Shown here: positions 1 through 13,097 of the stretch, in pieces | Layout of the letters: the number at the start of each line of letters is the position of its first letter | Position numbering within the stretch: the first letter of the stretch is position 1 | DNA from: Liolophura sinensis | Lineage: Eukaryota > Mollusca > Polyplacophora > Chitonida > Chitonidae | DNA: 64,000 nt | Direction: 5' to 3' | Assembly: GCF_032854445.1 (NCBI RefSeq) | Contig: NC_088295.1 | Location: 28,137,385 to 28,201,384 of the forward strand | Made by a program: the position numbers and the translations under genes | Notes under the pieces: generated by a model | Databases searched by the model: none | What the model was told of the DNA's origin: nothing | The model's input: the letters and a program-made list of their open reading frames with translations, nothing else

Positions 1-3000
1 CGCATGACGACCTGAGTGACAAGTATCTGTCCTTAAGCTTCCGTGATACAGGGGAGAGTTTTCCAAGCCTCACACATGAAGACCTGAGTGACAAGTATCT
101 GTCCTTAAGCTCCCTTGATACAGGGGAGAGTTTTCCGAGCCTCACGCATGACGACCTGAGTGACAAGTATCTGTCCTTAAGCTCCCGTGATACAGGGGAG
201 AGTTTTCCGAGCCTCACGCATGACGACCTGAGTGACAAGTATCTGTCCTTAAGCTTCCGTGATACAGGGGAGAGTTTTCCAAGCCTCACACATGACGACC
301 TGAGTGACAAGTATCTCTCCTTCAGCTTATGTGATACAGGGGAGAGTTTTCCAAGCCTCACACATGACGACCTGAGTGACAAGTATCTGTCCTTAAGCTC
401 CCGTGATACAGGGGAGAGTTTTCCAAGCCTCACGCATGACGACCTGAGTGACAAGTATCTGTCCTTAAGCTTCCGTGATACAGGGGAGAGTTTTCTGAGC
501 CTCACACATGACGACCTGAGTGACAAGTATCTCTCCTTCAGCTTATGTGATACAGGGGAGAGTTTTCCAAGCCTCACACATGACGACCTGAGTGACAAGT
601 ATCTGTCCTTAAGCTCCCGAGATACAGGGGAGAGTTTTCCAAGCCTCACACATGACGACCTGAGTGACAAGTATCTGTCCTTAAGCTCCCGTGATACAGG
701 GAGAGTTTTCCAAGCCTCACACATGACGACCTGAGTGACAAGTATCTGTCCTTAAGCTCCCGTGATACAGGGGAGAGTTTTCCGAGCCTCACGCATGACG
801 ACCTGAGTGACAAGTATCTCTCCTTCAGCTTATGTGATACAGGGAGAGTTTTCCAAGCCTCACACATGACGACCTGAGTGACAAGTATCTGTCCTTAAGC
901 TCCCGTGATACAGGGGAGAGTTTTCCAAGCCTCACACAGGAAGACCTGAGTGACAAGTATCTGTCCTTAAGCTCCCGTGATACAGGGGAGAGTTTTCCAA
1001 GCCTCACGCATGACGACCTGAGTGACAAGTATCTCTCCTTCAGCTTATGTGATACAGGGAGAGTTTTCCAAGCCTCACACATGACGACCTGAGTGACAAG
1101 TATCTGTCCTTAAGCTCCCGTGATACAGGGGAGAGTTTTCCAAGCCTCACACAGGAAGACCTGAGTGACAAGTATCTGTCCTTAAGCTCCCGTGATACAG
1201 GGGAGAGTTTTCCAAGCCTCACGCATGACGACCTGAGTGACAAGTATCTGTCCTTAAGCTCCCGTGATACAGGGGAGAGTTTTCTGAGCCTCACGCATGA
1301 CGACCTGAGTGACAAGTATCTGTCCTTAAGCTCCCGTGATACAGGGGAGAGTTTTCCAAGCCTCACGCATGACGACCTGAGTGACAAGTATCTGTCCTTA
1401 AGCTTCCATGATACAGGGGAGAGTTTTCCAAGCCTCACGCATGACGACCTGAGTGACAAGTATCTGTCCTTAAGCTTCCGTGATACAGGGAGAGTTTTCC
1501 AAGCCTCACACATGATGACCTGAGTGACAAGTATCTGTCCTTAAGCTCCCTTGATACAGGGGAGAGTTTTCCAAGCCTCACGCATGACGACCTGAGTGAC
1601 AAGTATCTGTCCTTAAGCTCCCGTGATACAGGGGAGAGTTTTCCGAGCCTCACGCATGACGACCTGAGTGACAAGTATCTGTCCTTAAGCTTCCGTGATA
1701 CAGGGGAGAGTTTTCCAAGCCTCACACATGACGACCTGAGTGACAAGTATCTCTCCTTCAGCTTATGTGATACAGGGGAGAGTTTTCCAAGCCTCACGCA
1801 TGACGACCTGAGTGACAAGTATCTGTCCTTAAGCTCCCGTGATACAGGGAGAGTTTTCCAAGCCTCACACATGACGACCTGAGTGACAAGTATCTGTCCT
1901 TAAGCTTCCATGATACAGGGGAGAGTTTTCCAAGCCTCACACATGACGACCTAAGTGACAAGTATCTGTCCTTCAGCTTATGTGATACAGGGGAGAGTTT
2001 TCCAAGCCTCACGCATGACGACCTGAGTGACAAGTATCTCTCCTTCAGCTTATGTGATACAGGGAGAGTTTTCCAAGCCTCACACATGACGACCTGAGTG
2101 ACAAGTATCTGTCCTTAAGCTCCCGTGATACAGGGGAGAGTTTTCCAAGCCTCACACATGACGACCTGAGTGACAAGTATCTGTCCTTAAGCTCCCGTGA
2201 TACAGGGGAGAGTTTTCCAAGCCTCACGCATGACGACCTGAGTGACAAGTATCTGTCCTTAAGCTCCCGTGATACAGGGGAGAGTTTTCTGAGCCTCACG
2301 CATGACGACCTGAGTGACAAGTATCTGTCCTTAAGCTCCCGTGATACAGGGGAGAGTTTTCCAAGCCTCACGCATGACGACCTGAGTGACAAGTATCTGT
2401 CCTTAAGCTTCCATGATACAGGGGAGAGTTTTCCAAGCCTCACGCATGACGACCTGAGTGACAAGTATCTGTCCTTAAGCTTCCGTGATACAGGGAGAGT
2501 TTTCCAAGCCTCACACATGATGACCTGAGTGACAAGTATCTGTCCTTAAGCTCCCTTGATACAGGGGAGAGTTTTCCAAGCCTCACGCATGACGACCTGA
2601 GTGACAAGTATCTGTCCTTAAGCTCCCGTGATACAGGGGAGAGTTTTCCGAGCCTCACGCATGACGACCTGAGTGACAAGTATCTGTCCTTAAGCTTCCG
2701 TGATACAGGGGAGAGTTTTCCAAGCCTCACACATGACGACCTGAGTGACAAGTATCTCTCCTTCAGCTTATGTGATACAGGGGAGAGTTTTCCAAGCCTC
2801 ACGCATGACGACCTGAGTGACAAGTATCTGTCCTTAAGCTCCCGTGATACAGGGGAGAGTTTTCCAAGCCTCACACAGGAAGACCTGAGTGACAAGTATC
2901 TGTCCTTAAGCTTCCATGATACAGGGGAGAGTTTTCTGAGCCTCACACATGACGACCTAAGTGACAAGTATCTGTCCTTCAGCTTATGTGATACAGGGGA

Positions 3001-3815
3001 GAGTTTTCCAAGCCTCACGCATGACGACCTGAGTGACAAGTATCTGTCCTTAAGCTCCCGTGATACAGGGGAGAGTTTTCCAAGCCTCACGCATGACGAC
3101 CTGAGTGACAAGTATCTGTCCTTAAGCTCCCGAGATACAGGGGAGAGTTTTCCAAGCCTCACACATGACGACCTGAGTGACAAGTATCTGTCCTTAAGCT
3201 CCCGTGATACAGGGGAGAGTTTTCCAAGCCTCACACATGACGACCTGAGTGACAAGTATCTCTCCTTCAGCTTATGTGATACAGGGGAGAGTTTTCCAAG
3301 CCTCACACATGACGACCTGAGTGACAAGTATCTGTCCTTAAGCTCCCGTGATACAGGGGAGAGTTTTCCAAGCCTCACGCATGACGACCTGAGTGACAAG
3401 TATCTGTCCTTAAGCTTCCGTGATACAGGGGAGAGTTTTCCAAGCCTCACACATGACGACCTGAGTGACAAGTATCTGTCCTTAAGCTTCCATGATACAG
3501 GGGAGAGTTTTCCAAGCCTCACGCATGACGACCTGAGTGACAAGTATCTGTCCTTAAGCTCCCGTGATACAGGGGAGAGTTTTCCAAGCCTCACACATGA
3601 CGACCTGAGTGACAAGTATCTCTCCTTCAGCTTATGTGATACAGGGGAGAGTTTTCCAAGCCTCACGCATGACGACCTGAGTGACAAGTATCTGTCCTTA
3701 AGCTCCCGTGATACAGGGGAGAGTTTTCCAAGCCTCACGCATGACGACCTGAGTGACAAGTATCTGTCCTTAAGCTTCCGTGATACAGGGGAGAGTTTTC
3801 CAAGCCTCAAGCATG
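1..3815. repeat. 72-bp minisatellite, about 53 copies
   Basis: The unit begins CATGACGACCTGAGTGACAA and contains GATACAGGGGAGAGTTTTCC. Copies differ at a dozen recurrent sites (for example TTAAGCTCC versus TTCAGCTTA). Seven copies lack one G in the GGGG run (near 697, 841, 1056, 1487, 1847, 2061 and 2491) and are 71 bp. The array runs off the left edge of the window and ends sharply at 3815. It most likely sits in the DGK intron before the 5808 exon. Because 72 is a multiple of three and the unit is stop-free in one frame of each strand, long artefactual frames run both ways. Confidence 0.97.
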
Positions 3816-3826
3816 TGGTGTTTTAG

Positions 3827-5807
3827 AAGTGTTAGACGAGAACAATCTCCAGACATTCCTGATTTCAAAACCACAATCATAATCTCAACTTGCACGGATT
3901 GAACATTGTGTTCACATATGTGGAAATGGATACTCAGTTACATTAGCATCATATTGCAACAATTGTAAACATTGTGTTAATTTAAGGCTACATCTGTCCC
4001 TACTCACATTTTCTGTGAACTCAGTCGCATGTGCATAAGTCTTACAGGTTACTGACAGCTTACAGATTTCAACCTGGACCAATTAGATGAACTTTATTTC
4101 ATTGACCCACACGTTGAAAAAAAAAAACATTAACATGATTGTGAAATCTCCTGCCAAATCTAGACTAGCAGACGGAATCTCAAAAAGGCGCCACGTGCCT
4201 AGTCTTTGCATTTTAATTTGGGTCTGTGTCACTAAACCAGTTCAGTAAAGAAATCATAAAGTCATGTGGCAGTATAGGTGTATTACAAAGATATTCACAG
4301 TCATGTGGCGGTATAGGTGTATTACAAAGATATTCACAGTCATGTGGTGATATAGGTGTATTACAAAGATATTCGCCGTCATGTGCCGGAATAGGTGTAT
4401 TACAAAGATATTCACTGTCATGTGGCGGAATAGGTGTATTACAAAGATATTCACAGTCATGTGGCAGTATAGGTGTATTACAAAGATATTCACAGTCGTG
4501 TGGTGATATAGGTGTATTACAAAGATATTCAGTCATGTGGCGGTGTAGGTCTAGTACAAAGATATTCACAGTCATGTGGTGATATAGGTGTATTACAAAG
4601 ATATTCAGTCATGTGGCGGTGTAGGTCTAGTACAAAGATATTCACAGTCATGTGGTGATATAGGTGTATTACAAAGATATTCAGTCATGTGGCGGTGTAG
4701 GTCTAGTACAAAGATATTCACAGTCATATGCCGGTATAGCTGTATTACAAAGATATTCACAACACTTACATGTAATCTATTTACCACAGGCAGAATTCAA
4801 AAAACAAATTCCTATAAACAATGTTGTAATTTCAGGCCTATACCCAGAGCTGAATGAAGCTGCGACTTGCATACCAATACAGCTGGGCTGCTCATATTTG
4901 AATACACTCAGTCAGTTTTAGATTGACCCTTGCTCCCCCAGATTTCCACACAAAGAAGTTCAACCTAATGAAAGGACAAAAAAAACTCAGACCATACCAT
5001 CGCCCCGCCCCCCCCCCCCGCTCTTCCCCAAAAGTTTGAGTCAGACCAATTATTGCAGGTCAATCAGGTAACCCACAGACAGACAACTAATTTTACCTCA
5101 CCTTGTATCGGCTCGCATGTTATTATGAATGATCTAGGTCTGAGTAGAAATTTAGTGTCTCACTAACATGTTCGCCATACCTGCACGTGTTTGCTGCACA
5201 AACTCTTACAGATGAGCTTATTACATAAAGTTGTGTTATAGGCTATTACAGTGTTTCGTGGTTCGTCATGGCCTGTAGTGAACAAATGACAGTACACAAA
5301 AGACAATGTAGCTCGGGAAATCACTTGAGCTAAGGGGCCTACATTTTTGCATTGTGTGTTTTACTCAGACTAACCATAATGCCGCCTCTTCACTGGCAAG
5401 AGTGTATTCGTGCACATTGCCAGCCAGTTGACACATGCCGACTTTAGATATTGTCTATAGTTGTATGGGTGAGAACCATCAATCACCCGTGCTGTGCTGT
5501 TCAGCTTTTCTGATCAGATTCCCCAGCAGACCCAGGCCCTGTTTTGTCACCTTTCCCTCGAGCATTCCGACCACAAGTGCTGCTCAGCTGGTTAAAAAGG
5601 TCAATGAATTACAGTATTGATTAAAACGAGCAGACCAGGTGTGGCAAAAATTAGAAGAATTAGGATATATGGGTAGGGGGTTGTCAATTTCTGTTGGAGC
5701 TGAGCAAAAATTTCTGAACTTTTCTAGCAAACTTTTAGGTTGAGAACAAATGAATTTCTACATTAGAACTCAATTTTGTGGTAAATTATTTTACGGTTGC
5801 ATTGCAG
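3827..5807 (+). other. Intron sequence upstream of the first DGK exon in the window
   Basis: Apart from the 39-bp array and a poly(C) run near 4999-5019 I see no exon here. The preceding DGK exon should encode the block just before AALQVGGHG; no such segment with a phase 0 donor was found, so it lies left of base 1. Confidence 0.6.
4259..4760. repeat. 39/36-bp minisatellite, 13 copies
   Basis: The unit contains GTATTACAAAGATATTCACA and GTCATGTGG. Toward the 3' end a 36-bp version lacking three bases after ATATTC, carrying GGTGTAGGTCTAGTAC, alternates with the 39-bp version, making a 75-bp dimer repeated about three times. All length changes are multiples of three, but no protein-like frame is favoured. 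Confidence 0.95.
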
Positions 5808-6007
5808 GCTGCCCTACAGGTGGGAGGTCACGGTGAACGTCTGATCCAGTGTCAGGAGGTCAAACTGACCACTAGTAAATCTATACCTATGCAGGTGGAT
5901 GGTGAACCCTGCCGCCTCCGACCCTCCATTATAACCATATCTACACGAAACCAAGCCAATGTGATAGCCAAACCAAAGCGAAGAGGATCTGTGCCAATAG
6001 CTAATGA
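5808..6007 (+). CDS. DGKZ/DGKI: DGK exon: accessory domain segment 1
   Basis: The exon follows a pyrimidine-rich stretch ending TTGCAG and ends at a GTAAGT donor. It starts in phase 0 and ends in phase 2. It encodes [11 protein letters not shown], then [14 protein letters not shown] and [13 protein letters not shown], the most conserved block of the DGK accessory domain, which packs against the catalytic domain. An upstream exon ending in phase 0 is required and was not found between 3827 and 5807. Confidence 0.93.
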
Positions 6008-9000
6008 GTAAGTTGTTTATACATGTTTTCTGTTTGCTTTTTGCCGGCTATACATCATTATGTTCTTGTTAATGACATTAAAATTAAGACTAAAGAAGTT
6101 AACATTCAATATGGCCAATGCCAGTTGTCGGTGAATTGATACTAAACCTAACTGTAAATTTAACCCATGACTACCCCAATTCTTCAACCTTTTCAACCAC
6201 CACCGTGACCAATATTTTGAGACTTTCTGAGAGAACTGTGGTGTGTAGAGAAACCATTTACAGAGGTTTATGAGGCTTCCATCTTAGGTGACACAAATAA
6301 AACATTTTAGCATCATTTTCCTAATAATTGTATGCATTCATTTAGTTGAAAAAAGTGCTTTATTGAAAGTTGAAAAGGTTGAAGATTTACCGTGAATAAA
6401 ACCAATAAGGAAATTTGTAATTTTATTTTTTCAAAGTTTATTTCTAGAATTGTATCATTTCTGATTTACATGAAGTGTGATATAGTTTGAGAGGTTCTTT
6501 TGATCTGTATTGACAAATGATACAAAGTGTCCACAGACCAACATTAAAAGGAGCATTTCTTTCTCAAACATGTATTATTGTATAATAGCTTCAGTTTCAT
6601 CAGTAGTGACATGCTTTGGCTAAAATTTTGACTAACCCCTGTTCAAAATGAAGCCAGCTCATGTTACATGGTTTGTCCAATGTTCCATCAGGCGGTTTGT
6701 CAGGGACTGAGATTGAATTTATAAGTAAATAATAATGTCTCCAGTAAATGTGACATTTATTATCATAGAAAAGAAGAGAAAAAAAAATTGGCCCACGTGT
6801 GTCAGCGTGTGATACGATTGTTTACAAGTGAATTTTTAGGATCCTAACTTTTAATCAAGGTTGGCTTCCTCTTTGGTTGTATGTGAGAAAGTCTGGCAGC
6901 AACCTGTGGATGGTCATAGGTATCCTCCAGCCAGGTTTCCTCCCACCACAGGGAATGCTGGATGGCGGCGTATCAGTGAATATTCTTGACTTCAGTGCAA
7001 ACCCTCCATCAAATAAATAAATAATTAAAATTACTGACTGACAGTATGAACAGTTGCCTGTTCCTGGTGGTGGGTGAAGAACAGCCTGGATTACCCCATA
7101 TGTAGTCCTGACATTGCTTTTTTCAGTCCCCCTTCCATGCCAGAGAGACTGAGAGTTCAGGTCAGCCGTATTCGTACATCTGACTATGAAAACCTCAACT
7201 ATGACAAAGTAAAGTTACGCCAGGCCTGTAAGTCCAACAACCTTGTTCATGCAAAGGGCTCATCAGCACTGCTCCTTAACCTTTGTATTCTCTATGTATG
7301 TATGCATGCTTAACTCATCATTAACATCATCTTCACAAATACTTTACAAATTTCATGGCACTTATTGCAATATTTCATGCTGTAGGGATTGTCTCCCCTT
7401 TGCAATTTAGAGCAGTAACATTGAATTCATGTCGTAGATTCTAAAGAAAATCCACTTCATCAGTTCTATTGTAATACTAAAGCAATTAAAGTGTTTTTGT
7501 GGGTAAATGTTCTCAAATGCTGAGCACAGCACAACTTTCGATTCATGGCCCTCAGTATAGCAAAGCACAGGGTATATTATGTTGGCAGATGTGTGTAAAT
7601 GTACAGAAAAAGCATTTACCTGCACCACTCTACTAACATGTTACTGGCACTGTTCTTTTTATTCTTATATCTTTTACATTTTATTTATATCTTTATTCTT
7701 CAAAATATTGGCAAAAACTAAAAACAGAATGAAGAAATGGGGGTGCTTGAACCACCTGGCATTTATTTCTTAACGATTGGCTTCTGCTGCTACTTCCATG
7801 GCATGTTATTTCACTCACTTCAAGAATGTATGGCATATTATATGGTACATGTACACACGTAACTTAATTGTACTTCTACTGATACCATTAACATTAGGTG
7901 CGTGTAAGCTGAGGGAAATATACAAGTGTTCTTATTATATGATACACCAGTTTTGAACAGTGGTTAATATCAACACAAGTAATGGATAATTAGTTAATAC
8001 CATTACAACTGATGTAACATTCATGATGATAGTGATGTAATGAAGTACCAGGCGTGTAGAGATAAATTCATTGAAAAAGGATATGTACATTTCTGAAGGA
8101 CTTCAATGGGAAATTTAGATAAGCAAAGGTAACTAGATGTTCAAAGTTTACACACACACGTGGTACAGTTTATGCACTGGATGTAAATGCATTTCTGATA
8201 ATTTACCAACAAAAAATCATTTGTAAGGTTTTGTCTGGAAACCACATGGGGTTAAGTGCTATATTCTCACCATTTGGACTGTGTACTATTCTGCTCTTTC
8301 TGCTGGCCAGCTGTTCCTCTGGGCATCATACTAGTCGACAACAACGCTGACCTGGAACAAGTACGACAACATGTCAACAAACTCCTGGAGGTAGGACAAT
8401 ATTGACAATGTACCTTTTTACCTGTATGCCCGACTTCATCCACATGTATGCCCGACTTCATCCACATGTGTGCCGGACTTCATCTATGTGTATGCCCGAC
8501 TTCATCCACGTGTGTGCCGGACTTCATCCACATGTATGCCCAACTTCATCCCAAGTCCCCCACCTGTAAACATGACCACCATAAGGTCAAATTTCAATCA
8601 AGTAAATGACTAATTACCTTTATAAACTTCCGGTTTGCTCCAGGTGCTCGTGTTTGCTCCAGGCACTCTGGTTTACTTCAGGTGCTTGTGTTTGCTCCAG
8701 GTGCTTGTGTTTGCTCCAGGCACCCTGGTTTTTACTCCACGCACACTGGTTTACTCCAGGCTCTCAGGTTTGCTCCAGGCACTCTGGTTTACTCCAGGTA
8801 CTCTGGTTTGCTCTAGGCACTCTGGTTAACTCCAGGTGCTTGTGTTTGCTCCAGGCACTCTGGTTTGCTCCAGGCAGTCGTGTTTGCTCCAGGCACTCTG
8901 GTTTACTCCAGGTACTTGTGTTTGCTCTAGGCAATCTGGTTTACTCCAGGCAGTCGTGTTTGCTCCAGGCACTGTGGTTTGCTCCAGGCAGTCGTGTTTG

Positions 9001-12000
9001 CTCCAGGCACTCTGGTTTGCTCCAGGCACTATGGTTTACTCCAGGTACTTGTGTTTGCTCTAGGCACTCAGGTTTACTCCAGGTGCTTGTGTTGCTCTAG
9101 GCACTATGGTTTGCTCCAGGCACTCTGGTGTACTCCAGGTGCTTGTGTTTGCTCCAGACACTCTGGTGTACTCCCGGTGTTCTGGTTTGCTCCAGATGCT
9201 CATTTTTGCTCCAGGCGCTCTGGTTTTTGCTCCAAGCACACTGGTTTTTGCTCCAAGCACACTGGTTTGCTCCTGGCACACTGGTTTGCTCCTGGCACTC
9301 TGGTTTTTGTTCCAGGCACACTTGTTGCCTCCTGGCATACGGGTTTGCTCCAGACACTCTCGCTTCCTAAAGCCACACTGGTTTCCTTCAGGCACACTTG
9401 TTCCTTCAAGCCACCATTCAACTGTTGCTGGTCACTTCTAAATATTATTTCATACAATACATTTTGTGGAGCAGTATATTTAATGTTGTCCACATGATCT
9501 GGTTACTTTTATAGAATTGCTAAACATTGTATGATATTTAGATGCTGAGTCATCACCAATAAGAACATTACACATAATGTTTTACACATGTTTTCACAGG
9601 ACCAGACCGGCAACTCTACAGAAATCCAGCGAAAATCCAAATGGAGCTTCCTAGATTGTAAGTTGACATCTAAGACAGACAGTAAGAAATCGCTTTACTG
9701 TTGTTGTATGACTGTTTAGCTGGTACCAAAGTTTTAATTGTAGCTTGATGAACATAGCACATGTACACTGAATGTGCCATACAAAGTATGTGTGATTATG
9801 GTAAATTGACGAGAACACTGCATCATGTAAGTTTAATCTTCCACTGGTGCGTCCATTTGTACACGTCTTTGCTACCTCTATAGACTTTGAAAAGCACAGC
9901 TATATTACTCATAATTAAGAAAATTTTCGAATTCCAGGCATTGTTTATCATATTTATTCTTTCAGCTGAACGGGTTGAACGCTTAAGGTACTTAAGCATG
10001 CTGATTTATTTATACAGAATATCACCTTTCCATTCAGATATTTTAATTATTTTCTTGGTTTAATTTTCAGCAACGAAGGGAGAGCGTTTTTTCCCCATTG
10101 GCCGATCCCAGGAACAGTTACATTACATTACCAGTATATCCTCCGAAGACTTGTACATTCTCCATCCAGAGGTCACAGACACAAATGTTAACAAAATCGA
10201 TCAGAACGGGACAGAGCCAGTCATCAACCAATCAAATCACAACTCTCATGGCAACAGTAATGGGGACTTGATATTTACCTTCTCTATGCCAGTGACACCA
10301 CCCAAGTCACCTGCGTAAGTCTCTGTGAACAGTTATCACAATGTAGTTTTCACTGTTACTCTAGGCTGAGTGACAGCTGTTCAAGTATTAGCTGTTATTT
10401 GAAGTGATATTGTCATTTCCCTTTAATATGACCATTAACTTTTAGCTGTTATGGTAGAGTAACCGTGTATTGACCCAGAGTTGTCATTACTAATATGTTG
10501 TAAAGGTGAAGGAATCCTCATTACTCTATTTGTCTAACAAACTCACTATAAAGCGCACCACAAATTTATTTATTCTTTTGACTTATGAATTGTAAGAACT
10601 AGTGGACCCTCAGTTTAATGGAAGCCTGTCTCCTCATGATTGGTCAGGGCATGGATGGGCTGCAGCCAGAACAATGCTATAGCTGATTGAATCAGTGAGG
10701 GACTGTTTGCTCATGATTGGTCAAGGCATGGATGGGCTGCATCCAGAGCAATGCTATAGCTGATTGATTGAATCATTTAGGGCCTGTTTTCTCATGATTG
10801 GTCAAGGCATGGATGGGCTAGGTCAAGAACAATGCTATAGCTGATTGATTGAATCAGCGAGGCCTGTTTTCTCATGATTGGTCAAGGCATGGATGGACTG
10901 CATCCAGAACAATGCTATAGCTGATTGAATCATTGAGGGCCTGTTTGCTCATTATTGGTCAGGGCATGGATGGGCTGTGTCCAGAACAAGGCTATGGCTA
11001 ATTGATTGAATCAGCGAGGCCTGTTTTCTCATGATTGGTCAAGGCATGGATGGACTGCATCCAGAACAATGCTATAGCTAATTGAATTAGTGAGGGCCTC
11101 TGCCCTCATTATTGGTCAAGGCATGGATGGGCTTTGTCCAGAACAATGCTATAGCTGGCGGATTGAATCAGTGAGGGCCTGTTTTCTCATGATTGGTCAG
11201 GGCATGGATGGGCTGCGTCCAGAACAATGCTATAGCTGATTGATTAAATCAATGAGGGCCTGTTTTCTCATGATTTGTCAGGACATGGATGGGCTGCGTC
11301 CAGAACAAGGCTATAGCTGATTGAATCAGTGAGGGCCTGTTTTGCTCACAAGACTACATTTTACAATCACCTTATGCAGGTAACTTGTCAGAAATCTGTT
11401 AACATTGTGTGGGATAGGATTATGTGTTGGTCCACAAGGCTGATTGAATCAGTGAGGGACTGTTTTCTCATGATTGGTCAGGGCATGGATGTGCAGCATC
11501 CAGAACAATGCTATAGCTGATTGAATCAGTGAGGGCCTGTTTTCTCATGATTGGTCAAGGCATGGATGGGCTGCGTCCAGAACAGTGCTATAGCTGATTG
11601 ATTAAATCAATGAGGGCCTGTTTTCTCATGATTGGTCAAGGCATGGATGGGCTGCGTCCAGAACAATGCTATAGCTGGCGGATTGAATCAGTGAGGGCCT
11701 GTTTTCTTATGATTGGTCAGGGCATGGATGGGCTGTATCCAGAACAATGCTATAGCTAATTGAATTAGTGAGGGACTGTTTGCTCATGATTGGTCAAGGC
11801 ATGGATGGGCTGCGTCCAGAACAATGCTATAGCTGGCGGATTGAATCAGTGAGGGCCTGTTTTCTCATGATTGGTCAGGGCATGGATGGGCTGTATCCAG
11901 AACAATGCTATAGCTAATTGAATTAGTGAGGGACTGTTTGCTCATGATTGGTCAAGGCATGGATGGGCTGCGTCCAGAACAATGCTATAGCTGGCGGATT

Positions 12001-13042
12001 GAATCAGTGAGGGCCTGTTTTCTCATGATTGGTCAAGGCATGGATGGGCTGCGTCCAGAACAGTGCTATAGCTGATTGATTAAATCAATGAGGGCCTGTT
12101 TTCTCATGATTTGTCAGGGCATGGATGGGCTGCGTCCAGAACAAGGCTATAGCTGATTGAATCAGTGAGGGCCTGTTTGCTCACAAGACTACATTTTACA
12201 ATCACCTTAGTGCAGGTAACCTGTCAGAAATCTGTTAACATTGTGTGGGATAGGATTATGTGTTGATCCATAAGGCTGATGGTTACGTAATGTATTTCAT
12301 CTAAAGTTAAGCATTTTTCTTTTTGGCTTGTTTCTGGCTGATTAATGCACATTTGGAAAGTCCACTAGTTTGATTAATGTCTTGTCAGAAAAACTTCAGT
12401 GTTAGAATCATAAGTATCATTTTAAATCCTTTGTGCTTCTGAAAGTGCAGGTTTACATACCAACCTTTAGGTGAAATGCGGTAATCTTAATACAGAAGTT
12501 TATTAACTTGATGTGAGAATTAGTTTTACATTTGTGTCATTCATTATTACAGTGCTTTAATGTACTCACCACGATATCACTAGAATCCAACAAGACATGC
12601 CAGATCTGAATGGAATATGTAATAAAGGGAGATAACCATGTAGCCAGCTTGATGATTTTACTTAGAATCCATTTAAGCTTCTTATTTTAGAAACTAAGGA
12701 CTTTAGTGCATGGCATGTATTCATGGAAGATCAAAATGGACAATATAAATTCGATGTTCATAAACAAGTACAACCTTCAGTCGTGATACTGACATTATGC
12801 AAATTTTCAATGAAAAACATTCAGAAATTATAAGATTTTCAAGGTTAATCCTGAAACTGTAATGGTGCAGTAGTATTTCAGTGTCATATCTCTCTGTGAC
12901 TTTACTGTAGGAATGTTATGCAGTAAAGATATGTGTGTTTGTATAAAAGTTTCGTAGATGTCTAAAGTGTATAACTTATTTTACTATTTGGTGGACATCC
13001 TTGAAGTAATAAACATGGGTGCTGAGGCAAAATACATATGTA

Positions 13043-13097
<55 letters not shown>

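Noticed and set aside
646-3810. Series of long minus-strand ORFs (up to 456 codons) with a 24-residue repeat
   Set aside because: They are produced by the 72-bp minisatellite having no stop in one frame per strand; frames are broken by 71-bp copies and there is no homology or promoter.
4213-4921. Regularly spaced 39-bp repeats resembling a CRISPR array
   Set aside because: Repeats are contiguous with no unique spacers, no cas genes are present, and the surrounding genome is animal.
8606-9497. Overlapping Cys/Leu- and Gln-rich ORFs on both strands
   Set aside because: All are readings of the 19-bp minisatellite inside a DGK intron.
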